This document shows, piece by piece, positions 17,224 through 25,139 of a stretch of DNA of 64,000 bases. Made by a program: the position numbers and the translations under genes. Each line of letters begins with the position of its first letter. Position 1 is the stretch's first letter. Under the pieces are notes generated by a model that was not told the origin of the DNA, made no database searches, and saw only the letters and a program-made list of their open reading frames with translations. Source of the stretch: Streptomyces coacervatus (GTDB lineage: Bacteria; Actinomycetota; Actinomycetes; Streptomycetales; Streptomycetaceae); contig NZ_JARHTP010000002.1 in the NCBI RefSeq assembly GCF_029223485.1, forward strand, positions 620,001 through 684,000, given 5' to 3'.

Positions 17224-18251
17224 CCATGAGCAACACGGGGGGCCGACGCAGACCGCCGACGATCCACGACGTGGCCCGCGAGGCGGGTGTCTCACGGGGC
17301 ACCGTCTCGCGGGTGCTCAACGGCGGGCACTACGTCAGCCCGGCCGCCCAGGAGGCGGTGAACGCCGCCATCCGCAGGACGGGTTACGTCGTGAACCGAC
17401 ACGCCCGTTCGCTGATCACCGGGCGTTCGGATTCCGTCGGCTTCCTGCTGACGGAGCCTCAGGAGCGGTTCTTCGAGGACCCCAACTTCAACGTCCTGCT
17501 GAGCGCCTGCACCCAGGCGCTGGCCGCGCACGACATCCCGCTGCTGCTGATGCTGGCGGGCACCGAGGACGAACGGCGGCGGATAACGCGGTACATCACG
17601 GCCGGGCATGTCGACGGGGTGCTGCTGGTCTCCAGCCACTCCGGGGACCCGGTCGCGGAGCAACTACGCGAGGCGGGGGTGCCCCTCGTCCAGTGCGGCA
17701 AGCCCATGGGGCTCGGCTCCAAGGTGAGCTATGTGGCCGCGGACGACCGGGACGGCGCCCGTGACATGGTGCGCCATCTGCTGTCGCGGGGCCGCCGCCG
17801 GATCGGCATGGTGAGCGGCCCACTGGACACCCCGGGCGGTGTCGACCGCCTCGCCGGCTACAAGGAAGTGCTCACGGAAGCGGGCATCGAGATCGACGAG
17901 CGGCTCGTCGTCTCCGGCGACTACAGCCGGGCCAGCGGCGAGGCGGGCTGCGAGCGGCTGCTGGCCCAGGCCCCGGACATGGACGCCGTCTTCGTCGCCT
18001 CCGACCTGATGGCGCAGGGCGCCCTGACGGCGCTGCGCCGGGCGGGCCGCCGGGTCCCCGAGGACGTGTCCGTGGGCGGCTTCGACGACTCCATCGCGGC
18101 GACGGAGGCCACCCCCGCCCTCACCACGATCCGCCAGCCCTACGACCGCATCAGCTCCGAGATGGTACGGGTGCTGCTGGCGCAGATAGGGGGCGAGGAC
18201 CCGGCGGCGGTGATTCTGCCGACGGAGCTGGTGCAGCGGGAGTCGACGTAA
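17220..18251 (+). CDS. LacI family repressor of the galactan locus
   Basis: The product is 343 residues. The N-terminal LacI helix-turn-helix (TIHDVAREAGVSRGTVSRVL) with hinge helix is followed by a periplasmic-binding-like effector domain (VDGVLLVSSHSGDP, DAVFVASDLMAQGALTALR). The start overlaps the permease stop (ATGA); a second ATG lies two codons further on. As the last gene of the import operon it should repress that operon and the divergent GH42 gene through the palindrome at 13968-13981, with a galacto-oligosaccharide or galactose as inducer. The effector is inferred from context. Confidence 0.9.
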   Translation: MTMSNTGGRRRPPTIHDVAREAGVSRGTVSRVLNGGHYVSPAAQEAVNAAIRRTGYVVNRHARSLITGRSDSVGFLLTEPQERFFEDPNFNVLLSACTQALAAHDIPLLLMLAGTEDERRRITRYITAGHVDGVLLVSSHSGDPVAEQLREAGVPLVQCGKPMGLGSKVSYVAADDRDGARDMVRHLLSRGRRRIGMVSGPLDTPGGVDRLAGYKEVLTEAGIEIDERLVVSGDYSRASGEAGCERLLAQAPDMDAVFVASDLMAQGALTALRRAGRRVPEDVSVGGFDDSIAATEATPALTTIRQPYDRISSEMVRVLLAQIGGEDPAAVILPTELVQREST

Positions 18252-18273
18252 GGGCCCTTCGCAGGCACCCCGT

Positions 18274-18316
18274 CGAGGGCGCGCTGATCGGCGATCCGGC
18301 CGTCGGCGCGCCCTCG
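18274..18316 (+). terminator. Terminator of the galactan import operon
   Basis: The 11-base inverted repeat CGAGGGCGCGC (18274-18284) with its complement at 18306-18316 is separated by a 21-base loop. It lies 23 bases after the LacI stop. No U-tract is seen, which is common in high-G+C genomes. Confidence 0.6.
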
Positions 18317-18449
18317 GTCTTGGCCCGGCCTGTCGCTGCACCGCCGCCGTGCAGCCGGTCAGGATCGGAGAAGCCGATTCCCCCTCCCCCGCTCTAGCGT
18401 GAAAGCACCGACGAAATCCGTCGGCCCACCCACTGCGGAGGAGCACGCC

Positions 18450-18800
18450 ATGACCGCCGGTCTCAAGACGATCATCTACCCCGTCAAGGATCTCGCCCGG
18501 GCGAAGTCCCTGTTCAGCGCGCTGCTGGAGGTGGAGCCGTATGCGGACGCGCCGTACTACGTCGGCTTCAAGGACGCCGGGCAGGACGTCGGCCTCGACC
18601 CCAACGGACACGCGAAGGGCCTGACCGGTCCGGTGCCGTACTGGCACGTCGACGACATCCGGGGGCGGCTCGCCGCGCTGGTGGAAGCGGGTGCGGAGGT
18701 GGTGCAGGACGTCCAGGACGTCGGAAATGGCCGACTGATCGCCTCGCTCAAGGACGCCGACGGCAATCTGGTCGGGCTGCTGCAGGACCCGCCCGCCTGA
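18450..18800 (+). CDS. VOC (glyoxalase/bleomycin-resistance) family protein
   Basis: The product is 116 residues with one beta-alpha-beta-beta-beta pair (LKTIIYPVKDLARAKSLFSA, then GPVPYWHVDDIRGRLAALVE, then SLKDADGNLVGLLQDP). This is the VOC fold, whose dimers bind a metal for isomerase, dioxygenase or resistance reactions. The usual metal-binding Glu near the C-terminus is replaced by GLLQDP, so metal use is doubtful. A GGAGG site precedes the ATG. It stands alone ahead of a MarR gene. Confidence 0.8.
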   Translation: MTAGLKTIIYPVKDLARAKSLFSALLEVEPYADAPYYVGFKDAGQDVGLDPNGHAKGLTGPVPYWHVDDIRGRLAALVEAGAEVVQDVQDVGNGRLIASLKDADGNLVGLLQDPPA

Positions 18801-18826
18801 GGACCGCCAAGCTGCATGCACCCGCA

Positions 18827-18846
18827 TTCATTGCACAGTCAACGAA
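18827..18846. promoter_or_regulatory. Candidate MarR operator
   Basis: TTCATTG, six bases, then CAACGAA form a near-perfect inverted repeat with one mismatch. It overlaps a TTGCAC that may serve as a -35 and lies 28 bases before the MarR start. MarR proteins usually bind such imperfect palindromes and repress themselves. No second copy was seen nearby. Confidence 0.4.
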
Positions 18847-18873
18847 TGGCTGATTCGGTGTTACCGTGCGGGT

Positions 18874-19293
18874 ATGGCAGTGAACACGGCCGACGCCCGG
18901 CTCGAGGAGAAGTGGCGGGACATCCTCTCCGTGCATGCGCGCACGATGTGCGAGATCGACCGGGTCCTGCACCCGCACGGCCTGGGCGCAAGCGACTTCG
19001 AGGTGCTGGACATCCTCGCGTCCGAGGCGCCCGGCGAGGGCGACCAGTGCCGGGTGCAGAACCTGGCGGGACGGGTCCATCTCAGCCAGAGCGCACTGTC
19101 CCGGCTCATCGGCCGGCTGGAGAAGGACGGTCTGGTGGAGCGATCGGTCTGTGCGGAGGACCGGCGCGGTGTGTACGTCGCCCTGACCGGCAAGGGCCGA
19201 GGCCTGCACACCGAGGTGCTGCCGCTGCAGCGTGAGGTGCTGGCTCGGCTGCTGGGTGGGCGGGGTGCGGCCCGCGGTTCGTCCGAGGGATAG
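18874..19293 (+). CDS. MarR family transcriptional regulator
   Basis: The product is a 139-residue winged-helix protein. It has MarR motifs LGASDFEVLDILASE, GRVHLSQSALSRLIGRLEKD (recognition helix) and VCAEDRRGVYVALTGKG (wing). It carries Cys residues at 26, 57 and 94, but no obvious redox-switch pattern. It probably acts as a dimeric repressor of itself or of a neighbour, through the palindrome at 18827-18846. The likely partner is unclear because the VOC gene upstream is on the same strand. Confidence 0.88.
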   Translation: MAVNTADARLEEKWRDILSVHARTMCEIDRVLHPHGLGASDFEVLDILASEAPGEGDQCRVQNLAGRVHLSQSALSRLIGRLEKDGLVERSVCAEDRRGVYVALTGKGRGLHTEVLPLQREVLARLLGGRGAARGSSEG

Positions 19294-19344
19294 CCGCGTC
19301 GTCCGTGTCCGAGGTTCACGGATGCGGGAGGGTGTCCGGCGTCG

Positions 19345-19770
19345 GTGGCGAGGATGAAAACCTGGCTGGAGGGGCTGTTCGGAAAGGGACGGCCGCGCAT
19401 CGCGGATGAGACCTCGCCCAAGGATGCGGTGGAGAGCGGTGCGGAGATCTCGCCCGAGGAGCGCGCGGCCCTGCTCGTCGGGATCCTCGATGCCCCCACG
19501 GCGCGCGAGGACGAGAAGTACGACGCGGCGACGGAGCTGGAGTTCTTCTCCGGCCCGCTCGTCGAAACGTGCCTGATCCGGATCGTTCGCGCCGAGGATT
19601 TCAGCAGCGTACTGGCCCAGCACTGTGCGGAGTCCCTCGGTGCGATCTGGGCCGCCACCGGCCGGGTGGACCCCGCCTTCATGACGGAGCTACGGGGCCC
19701 TGCGAAGAACGAAGTCTTCGGCATCCTCCGCATCCGCGCCTCGCACCTGCTGCCCTCTGGAGATCTATAG
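19345..19770 (+). CDS. Hypothetical protein, possibly HEAT-repeat-like
   Basis: The product is about 141 residues from the GTG at 19345, or 138 from the ATG at 19354. It is acidic, soluble and mostly helical (ERAALLVGILDAPTAREDEK, LAQHCAESLGAIWAATG, EVFGILRIRAS). The pattern of loss or gain of about 30 residues between helices resembles HEAT-like repeat proteins that report on neighbouring genes in Streptomyces, but I do not recognise a family. There is no signal peptide or membrane segment. It is followed by the HAD gene after about 95 bases. Confidence 0.6.
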   Translation: MARMKTWLEGLFGKGRPRIADETSPKDAVESGAEISPEERAALLVGILDAPTAREDEKYDAATELEFFSGPLVETCLIRIVRAEDFSSVLAQHCAESLGAIWAATGRVDPAFMTELRGPAKNEVFGILRIRASHLLPSGDL

Positions 19771-19864
19771 GGGGCGGGTTACGGGCCGGGAATGACGGCG
19801 GCTTCTGACCGCGTTCGACCAACAGCCGTCCTTGCGCCCCTGCTTCGTCCAGGAGACCTGCCCC

Positions 19865-20569
19865 ATGGCCGTACCAGAGATCGATGCCGTCGTCCTCGAC
19901 GTGCTCGGCACTCTCGTCGACGAACCCGCCGGTATCCGCGCCGGCATTCGTGCACTCGACCCCTCGCTCGACGAACCCCACATCGCGCGGCTCTTCTCGC
20001 GGTGGCAGCAGCACATCGACCGCGAGCAGCGACGCATCCTCGACGGCGTCCGGCCCTACGTCACCAGCGACACCCTCGACCGGGAGGCCGCCCGGATGGT
20101 CGCCGACGCCGCCGGAGTCGACGACCCGGCGGCCGTGGAGGCGCTGGCTCTGTCGGGCCGCCGGCTGCCGCCGTGGGCCGACACCGTGGCAGGGCTCGCC
20201 CGACTCGCCGAGCGGTTCCCGCTCATCGGACTCTCCAATGCGAGCCGGACGGCGCTGCTGGGACTCAACGCCCACGCCGGACTGCGCTGGCACCAGGCGC
20301 TGTCCGCCGAGGACGCCCGCACCTACAAGCCGGACCCTGCGGTCTACCGGCTGGCCGTCACCGTGTCCGGGCGACCGCCGCAGCGGCTGCTGATGGTCGC
20401 CGCCCACGCCTGGGACCTGCGCGGAGCGCAGGGCCTCGGCCTGCGCACCGCCTACGTCGCCCGCCCCGTCGGCGACCCGCCCACCCCCTCGGACCGGTTC
20501 GACCTGCACGCCGAGGACCTGGCCGACCTGGCCGATCAACTGGACAGGACGCAAGGTCTGTTCGGCTGA
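19865..20569 (+). CDS. HAD-superfamily hydrolase, haloacid dehalogenase type II-like
   Basis: The product is 234 residues. Motif I is VVLDVLGTLVDEP (nucleophile Asp), motif II is FPLIGLSNASR, motif III is YKPDPAVYRLAV and motif IV lies near MVAAHAWDLRGAQGLGLRTAY. The last motif, with AAHAWDL, is characteristic of type II 2-haloacid dehalogenases, which displace halide from L-2-haloacids. Many such proteins are phosphatases instead. The ATG at 19865 follows AGGAGA. An in-frame ATG 33 bases earlier has no such site. Confidence 0.87.
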   Translation: MAVPEIDAVVLDVLGTLVDEPAGIRAGIRALDPSLDEPHIARLFSRWQQHIDREQRRILDGVRPYVTSDTLDREAARMVADAAGVDDPAAVEALALSGRRLPPWADTVAGLARLAERFPLIGLSNASRTALLGLNAHAGLRWHQALSAEDARTYKPDPAVYRLAVTVSGRPPQRLLMVAAHAWDLRGAQGLGLRTAYVARPVGDPPTPSDRFDLHAEDLADLADQLDRTQGLFG

Positions 20570-20604
20570 ACATGCGTTGCGGCGGGGCGGGTCGAGCAGC
20601 AAAC

Positions 20605-21222
20605 CTAGGGCGCACACCCCCGCAGAATGAACGCGATCACATCGTCCAGCCCGTGCTCGTCCGCCTCCGGGGGCAGCATGCCGGTCACCGCGAGGTCGGC
20701 GTAGCCGTGCAGGGTTGCGAAGACCGGGAGGCCGACGCGCTCCATCGGCCCCTCCCGCACGTCGCCTCGGGCCTGGCCCTCGCCGATCAGCCGGACGACC
20801 AGGTCCGACCAGTGCTGGGTGGCCTCGAGCAGCGCGTCGGACGCCCCCGGGTCGTGCTTGATCGAGTACATCAGGTCGAGCAGTTCGGCGTTGTCCCGGG
20901 CGAAACCCACATACGCACGGACCATCGCGTCGACCCGCTTCGAGAACGTCTCTCCGGCGCCGTCCTGTGACGCCGCAAGGACGCCGGTCAGGCGCTCGAA
21001 GCCGGTCAGCGCCATGGCGTCCAGCAGCGCCTGCTTGTCCTTGAAGTGGCGGCTCGGTGCGGCATGGCTGACGCCGAGGTCGCGGGCGAGTTCGCGCAGC
21101 GACAGCGCGGCGGGCCCCTTCTCCCGGAGCGTCTCCTCGGCGCGGCTCAGCAGGGCGGCGCGGAGGTCTCCGTGGTGATAGCGGCGATGGCGGGTGTGCA
21201 TGGGTGTCAGTGTACCGGTCAT
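20605..21222 (-). CDS. TetR/AcrR family regulator
   Basis: The product is about 205 residues from the ATG at 21222; an ATG at 21201 (MHTRHRR) would also work. The helix-turn-helix is YHHGDLRAALLSRAEETLRE to LRELARDLGVSHAAPSRHFK. The C-terminal helical ligand domain includes GLPVFATLHGYADLAVTGML, as in the TetR WHG-domain group. It is divergent from the SDR gene with only about 80 bases between them, and that gap is full of repeats. It most likely represses the SDR and itself. Confidence 0.88.
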   Translation of the reverse strand: MTGTLTPMHTRHRRYHHGDLRAALLSRAEETLREKGPAALSLRELARDLGVSHAAPSRHFKDKQALLDAMALTGFERLTGVLAASQDGAGETFSKRVDAMVRAYVGFARDNAELLDLMYSIKHDPGASDALLEATQHWSDLVVRLIGEGQARGDVREGPMERVGLPVFATLHGYADLAVTGMLPPEADEHGLDDVIAFILRGCAP

Positions 21223-21231
21223 GTTTTCGCC

Positions 21232-21300
21232 GCCTACATTGTTGACAGCGTCACTATTGTTGTCATTGACAGCATTGTTGGCACCGCCTACATTGGCGGG
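21232..21300. promoter_or_regulatory. Repeat-rich divergent control region between TetR and SDR genes
   Basis: TTGACA (21266-21271), a 17-base spacer and TACATT (21289-21294) form a good promoter for the SDR gene, giving an almost leaderless transcript. A second TTGACA lies at 21242-21247. CGCCTACATTG occurs twice (21231 and 21286), and TTGACAGC occurs twice, with an inverted TTGTCA between (21260-21265). These repeats are probably the TetR operators and cover the promoter. Confidence 0.55.
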
Positions 21301-21301
21301 C

Positions 21302-22219
21302 ATGACTACTGAACGCAGCAAGTGGAACGTGACCGACATCCCCGACCAGAGCGGCCGCACCGCCGTCGTGACCGGCGCCAACAGCGGGCTCGGCATCGCC
21401 ACCGTCGAGGCACTGGCCGGGGCGGGTGCGCATGTGGTGCTCGCCGTGCGGGACGTGAAGCGCGGCGAGGCCGCCGCCGCGGGTGTACACGGGAGCGTGG
21501 AGGTGCGCCGGCTCGACCTCGCCGATCTCGCCTCCGTGCGCGAGTTCGCCGCCGGCTGGCGCGGCGGCCTGGATCTGCTCGTCAACAACGCGGGTGTCAT
21601 GAACGTCCCGGAGTCCAGCACCAAGGACGGCTTCGAGATGCAGTTCGGCACCAATCACCTGGGGCACTTCGCTCTGACGAACCTGCTGCTGCCGCACATC
21701 ACCGACCGGGTGGTGACCGTGTCGTCCGGCATGCACAAGACGCCGGGCAGCCCGCGCATCCACTTCGACAACCTCAACCTCACCGGCGAGTACGCACCCG
21801 TCACGGCGTACAGCCAGTCCAAGCTGGCCAACCTGCTCTTCACCCTCGAACTGCAGCGCCGGCTGGCCGAGTCGGGCTCGTCCGTACGTGCCCTCGCCGC
21901 CCACCCCGGTTACGCCGCCACGAACCTGCAGAGCCATGACGCAAGTGCGCTGCGGCGCGCCTTCATGTGGGCGGGGAACCGCTTCATGGCCCAGGACAGC
22001 AAGGCAGGCGCGCTGCCGACGCTGTACGCCGCCGTCCAGGACCTGCCCGGCGCGAGTTACGTCGGCCCGGACGGCCTCGGCGAGATGCGCGGCGCCCCGA
22101 CTCTGGTCGGCCGCTCGGCTGCGGCCAGCGACCCGGCCACCGCCCGCCGTCTGTGGACCGTCTCCGAGGAACTGACCGGCGTCACCTTCTCGCAGTCCTC
22201 AGCGCTCACCGGGGCGTGA
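21302..22219 (+). CDS. Short-chain dehydrogenase/reductase, retinol-dehydrogenase-like
   Basis: The product is 305 residues. It contains the NAD(P) motif TGANSGLGIATVEALAGAG, the structural motif LLVNNAGVM and the catalytic YSQSK (Tyr and Lys), with Ser in VVTVSSGMH. The C-terminal extension ALAAHPGYAATNLQ and onward matches oxidoreductases of the RDH/WWOX-like type. The substrate is unknown. It is divergent from and probably repressed by the TetR protein at 20605-21222. Its stop overlaps a possible 25-residue membrane peptide gene. Confidence 0.9.
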   Translation: MTTERSKWNVTDIPDQSGRTAVVTGANSGLGIATVEALAGAGAHVVLAVRDVKRGEAAAAGVHGSVEVRRLDLADLASVREFAAGWRGGLDLLVNNAGVMNVPESSTKDGFEMQFGTNHLGHFALTNLLLPHITDRVVTVSSGMHKTPGSPRIHFDNLNLTGEYAPVTAYSQSKLANLLFTLELQRRLAESGSSVRALAAHPGYAATNLQSHDASALRRAFMWAGNRFMAQDSKAGALPTLYAAVQDLPGASYVGPDGLGEMRGAPTLVGRSAAASDPATARRLWTVSEELTGVTFSQSSALTGA

Positions 22220-22293
22220 CCGTGGGTCTCCTCATCGCCGCGGTGCTTGCTGTCGCCGTTGTCTGCCTGGTCGCCGCGGTCGCACCGGGCTGA
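22216..22293 (+). CDS. Possible 25-residue single-span membrane peptide
   Basis: A GTG overlapping the SDR stop (GTGA) opens a 25-codon frame encoding MTVGLLIAAVLAVAV and then VCLVAAVAPG, almost wholly one hydrophobic helix. The 4-base overlap matches the coupling used by other true gene pairs here, which supports translation. Its length and composition could also be chance in high-G+C sequence. No function is proposed. Confidence 0.4.
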   Translation: MTVGLLIAAVLAVAVVCLVAAVAPG

Positions 22294-22312
22294 GCCGTGA
22301 CCGGCAACGGGA

Positions 22313-23443
22313 TCAGCCGGTCTGCCCCGACGGCGGCGGCAGTTCCGGCCGGCCTTCGCCCGGTCTGCGGTCCGCCGGCCGCCGTGGTGGAACCGGGGTC
22401 GAGGCGAAGTCGCGCGGCCCGGTCCACAGGGCGGGTACCGCGTCGCAGCGGCGGCACAACTCGTAGGCGATCGCCTCGTAGTTGACCCGCCAGCCGTGGA
22501 GGTGCGGCCATGCCTGAGCGGTGGTGCGTTCGGCGTTGAAGCCGGCCGCCTCCAGCATGGCGACCGCCGCGTCGAACTCGACGTAGGTGAGCTGGATGGA
22601 TGTGTCCGGGGTGGGGTCGGGGTCGTAGGGAAGGCGCAGCGCGCGGGCGATGTCGCGCAGGGCAGTGAAGCCGGCCCGCAGCACCAGGCGTGCCTCCGGC
22701 GGGGCGGTGCCCGGGGTGAGTGCGAGCTGTATGGCCGCCGCGTCCATGACGGCGACCAGGCCGACCAGCCAGTGGCGGTAGGGGCGGGGCGAGCGGAACG
22801 CCATCAGGACCGGGTACGTGGAATGGCTCTCCCCCATGTCGGAGGCCAGCCGTTCCCAGGACCGGTACAGCTCGGGCAGTGCGGTCTCGGTGTCGACCAG
22901 CCACTGCCGGGCCAGGATCTCCGGGCCCCAGGCGGGTTCGCCGGCCCGTGACTGCAGCAGGGTCACCTCCAGTTCGCGGCGGTTGTAGGCGGCGTACAGC
23001 GTGGGCAGGTAGGCGATCTGCAGGGCGATGAGGACCGGCCCGGTGGCCGCGGCGACGAAGTCGAGCGCGGACAGGCGCAGCCGGTCGCCGCTGGCGAAGC
23101 CGAGGGTGAGCAGACTGGAGCCCGCTTCCCGGAAGGAGTTGCCCCAGGTCAGCCCGGACACGGCGTGCAGCAGCAGACCGTAGCCGCACAGGGCTCCGCC
23201 GAGCCAGGTCGCCAGCATGCCGATCAGAATCAGCGGGGCGAGCCAGGTCTGCACACGGTCGATGGCCTCGTAACCGCCGCGGGGTGCGCCGAGCCGCAGC
23301 ACACGGCGCAGCAGCCACCACAGCCGGAACACCAGCGCCGAGTAGAGGCCGCGCGGCACCACGAGGGTGCGCAGGACGTTGGCGAACAGGACCGCCAGCA
23401 GCAGCCCGCCGGCCACGCCGGAGATCCATTCCATGCGGCCCAT
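22313..23443 (-). CDS. Membrane protein with potassium-channel-like pore motif and soluble C-terminal domain
   Basis: The product is 376 residues. There is an N-terminal membrane helix (about 7-28), a second pair of helices (about 68-92 and 125-150), and between them a re-entrant-like segment, SSLLTLGFASGDRL. Position and pattern resemble the pore loop and TVGYGD filter of two-helix potassium channels, here TLGFASGD (113-120). A soluble helical domain of about 220 residues follows (AYNRRELEVTLLQSRAGEPA onward), and the end is proline-rich. It may be a channel or a channel-derived protein of other use. The start could be the ATG at 23443 or the one three codons on. Confidence 0.7.
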   Translation of the reverse strand: MGRMEWISGVAGGLLLAVLFANVLRTLVVPRGLYSALVFRLWWLLRRVLRLGAPRGGYEAIDRVQTWLAPLILIGMLATWLGGALCGYGLLLHAVSGLTWGNSFREAGSSLLTLGFASGDRLRLSALDFVAAATGPVLIALQIAYLPTLYAAYNRRELEVTLLQSRAGEPAWGPEILARQWLVDTETALPELYRSWERLASDMGESHSTYPVLMAFRSPRPYRHWLVGLVAVMDAAAIQLALTPGTAPPEARLVLRAGFTALRDIARALRLPYDPDPTPDTSIQLTYVEFDAAVAMLEAAGFNAERTTAQAWPHLHGWRVNYEAIAYELCRRCDAVPALWTGPRDFASTPVPPRRPADRRPGEGRPELPPPSGQTG

Positions 23444-23507
23444 TGTGGACCGCCTCCAGGCACGGCGATCGGATACGGCGATCAGGAGCAGCGACGGGGT
23501 ACGACGG

Positions 23508-23782
23508 TCAGGGTCGCTCGCGGAGGCGGAAGACCGGGTGGTCGGCAGGGTCGGGCAGCGCGGTCAGGACCACGGAGACCGTGGGCATGCTGCCGTACTT
23601 CTCGCGGTAGGCCGCCGGCAGGGGCGGACGCTCGGCCTCGGGCACCTCCTCCGTGGTGCGCTCGTCGGTGCAGCCGCGGACGGCCAGCCGGCAGTCGGGT
23701 GAGGCGCGCAGGTTCAGGGCGCCAGGCGGTTCCCGACGTGCCGTTGCATCCAGGGCGGTTTGAGGTAGGCGCGGTCCTTCAT
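23508..23782 (-). pseudogene. Decayed deazaflavin-dependent nitroreductase-family gene
   Basis: The ATG at 23782 begins KDRAYLKPPWMQRHVGNRLA, the normal N-terminus of F420/FMN nitroreductase-family proteins, but meets a stop (TGA, 23714-23716) after 22 codons. A second frame then gives NLRASPDCRLAVRGCTDERT and AAYREKYGSMPTVSVVLTAL to a natural-looking end, PVFRLRERP. The family middle region of roughly 45 residues, which holds the cofactor site, is missing and the frame is shifted. I read it as an internal deletion. The alternative of two tiny proteins is unlikely. Confidence 0.8.
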
Positions 23783-23869
23783 CGGTGTCCACTCCCGATT
23801 GATCGTCCGATCGTCGGATTCCCCTGCCGCACCTTGGATCCTGCACCGTGTACGCGCCGTTCAGCAGGC

Positions 23870-24098
23870 CCTGTGCGCCGCCGAAATCGGGAAGCGTGAC
23901 CGACCCGTCCTCGGCCGGCGGAAAGCCGGGGTTGCAGGCGATCTCCCAGGCGTGGCCGTCCGCCTCGGACCGGACGTGGTGCGCGAGGGCGATCCCGCCG
24001 AAACCCCTTGCAGGTGCGGGCTCAAGGGCGCAGTCCCGGGCGCGGGCGAGATCGGAGACTCCCAGCGTTACTGCGGCAGCACAGGTCTCACTCCTGAC
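23870..24098 (-). pseudogene. Decayed VOC-family gene
   Basis: One reverse frame reads SETCAAAVTLGVSDLARARD, then GFGGIALAHHVRSEADGHAW, then EIACNPGFPPAEDGSVTLPD. These are three pieces of a well-known VOC glyoxalase-like protein. In intact relatives about 45 residues lie between the first two and about 30 between SEA and DGHAW. The start codon position reads GTC, and no stop follows the normal C-terminus. The gene appears to have lost its start and two internal segments. Confidence 0.7.
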
Positions 24099-24440
24099 GC
24101 AGCAGATCCCGTACGGCGGCGAAGGCGGCCTCGGGTTGCCGGGTCGGCGCTGGGGCGAGCCAGGGCGCTCATGGGGATCGGACCGGGGGCGACCGGGCGC
24201 TCCCAGCCGGGGACGGCGTGCCAGGTCAGCGGGAGGCCGCCGACGCGGGTGCCCTCGGTGGCGGCCGCCTCGGTGACATACACCGCGACGTCGACGCTGC
24301 CGCGCTCCACGGCCTCGACGAGGCGGGCGGAGCGGTCGACCCATGCGTTGCAGCGGCGGCTGAAGGACGTGTTCAACCCGGGCAAGAGCCTCCGGCTCTC
24401 CATGAAACGGGCACTCGCTGAAATGCCACAATCCGCCGTC
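24088..24440 (-). pseudogene. Decayed LysR family regulator
   Basis: A reverse frame contains DRSARLVEAVERGSVDVAVY, VTEAAATEGTRVGGLPLTWH and AVPGWERPVAPGPIP, part of a LysR substrate-binding domain. The sequence then jumps, in another frame, to EAAFAAVRDLLRQE and a TGA at 24088, a typical LysR C-terminus. The helix-turn-helix domain is absent and about 75 residues of the effector domain are lost with a frameshift. It directly abuts the decayed VOC gene. Confidence 0.7.
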
Positions 24441-24591
24441 TTCTGCGGGTGGCCGCCACGTGCCAGGGAGCGACGCGGCGACCGCGGCAGTCGTATCGTC
24501 TGCCACGGCGACCGCGGGCGCCCGGGCATGAACGGGGTCGGCGCCGTTCATCTCCCGGGCCCGGCGCCTCCCCCGCGTCGGTCGGTGTCCG

Positions 24592-24993
24592 TCAGGGCCG
24601 GGCCAGCAGGGTGCGTACGCCCTCGGAGGTGAGCGTCAGCGGATGCTCGGAACCGGCGTCGATGGTGAGCGACAGATCGTCGGCGGGCCACTGCGAGGCG
24701 AGCGCGCCGAGGGGCACCAGACGGTAGTGGGAGACGAACGGCAGCAGCCCGGCCATCTCCCCTTCCGAGGTGAACACGGGCACCACCGGGTCGCCGCCCG
24801 GCTGCTCCAGAACCGGCAGGGCCACCGCGCCCGGGTCTCCGGCGTCCTCCTGGCTTGCGTCGTCGGGCACGGGAACGAGCACCTCGCTGCCGGCGAGCGT
24901 GTCCAGCGCCGCCGTGTCCTCGGTGTTCACGGCCAGCGCGTCCAGCGCCTGCCGGGCCGGTGTGGCGGTGTGGTCGTTGGCAGGTATCTCCAT
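24592..24993 (-). CDS. SseB family protein
   Basis: The product is 133 residues. The sequence TPARQALDALAVNTEDTAAL, EVLVPVPDD, VVPVFTSEGEMAGLLPF and DDLSLTIDAGSEHPLTLTSE fits the SseB N-terminal domain. This is a small fold first met in an E. coli protein that stimulates rhodanese and later in type III/VI/VII secretion-associated proteins. In Streptomyces such proteins are common and uncharacterised. The ATG at 24993 is preceded by AGGGGATC. It is soluble with no signal peptide. It may be the last gene of the minus-strand series from 29021. Confidence 0.75.
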   Translation of the reverse strand: MEIPANDHTATPARQALDALAVNTEDTAALDTLAGSEVLVPVPDDASQEDAGDPGAVALPVLEQPGGDPVVPVFTSEGEMAGLLPFVSHYRLVPLGALASQWPADDLSLTIDAGSEHPLTLTSEGVRTLLARP

Positions 24994-25139
24994 GGCAGAT
25001 CCCCTGGTAGCGGCGGTCGTACGGCCCGTCCGGGACAAGATCGGCCCCGGGCACGGTCCTGCTCGCGTACCCGATCCGGACGAGCCCATTCATCCGTTCC
25101 CGAGGAATTCACCTCAGGTGGTCGCCTCACGTAGTCGCC

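Noticed and set aside
23508..24551. A single 347-residue minus-strand protein
   Set aside because: The frame stitches pieces of three unrelated families together and contains no single domain; decay of three genes explains it better.
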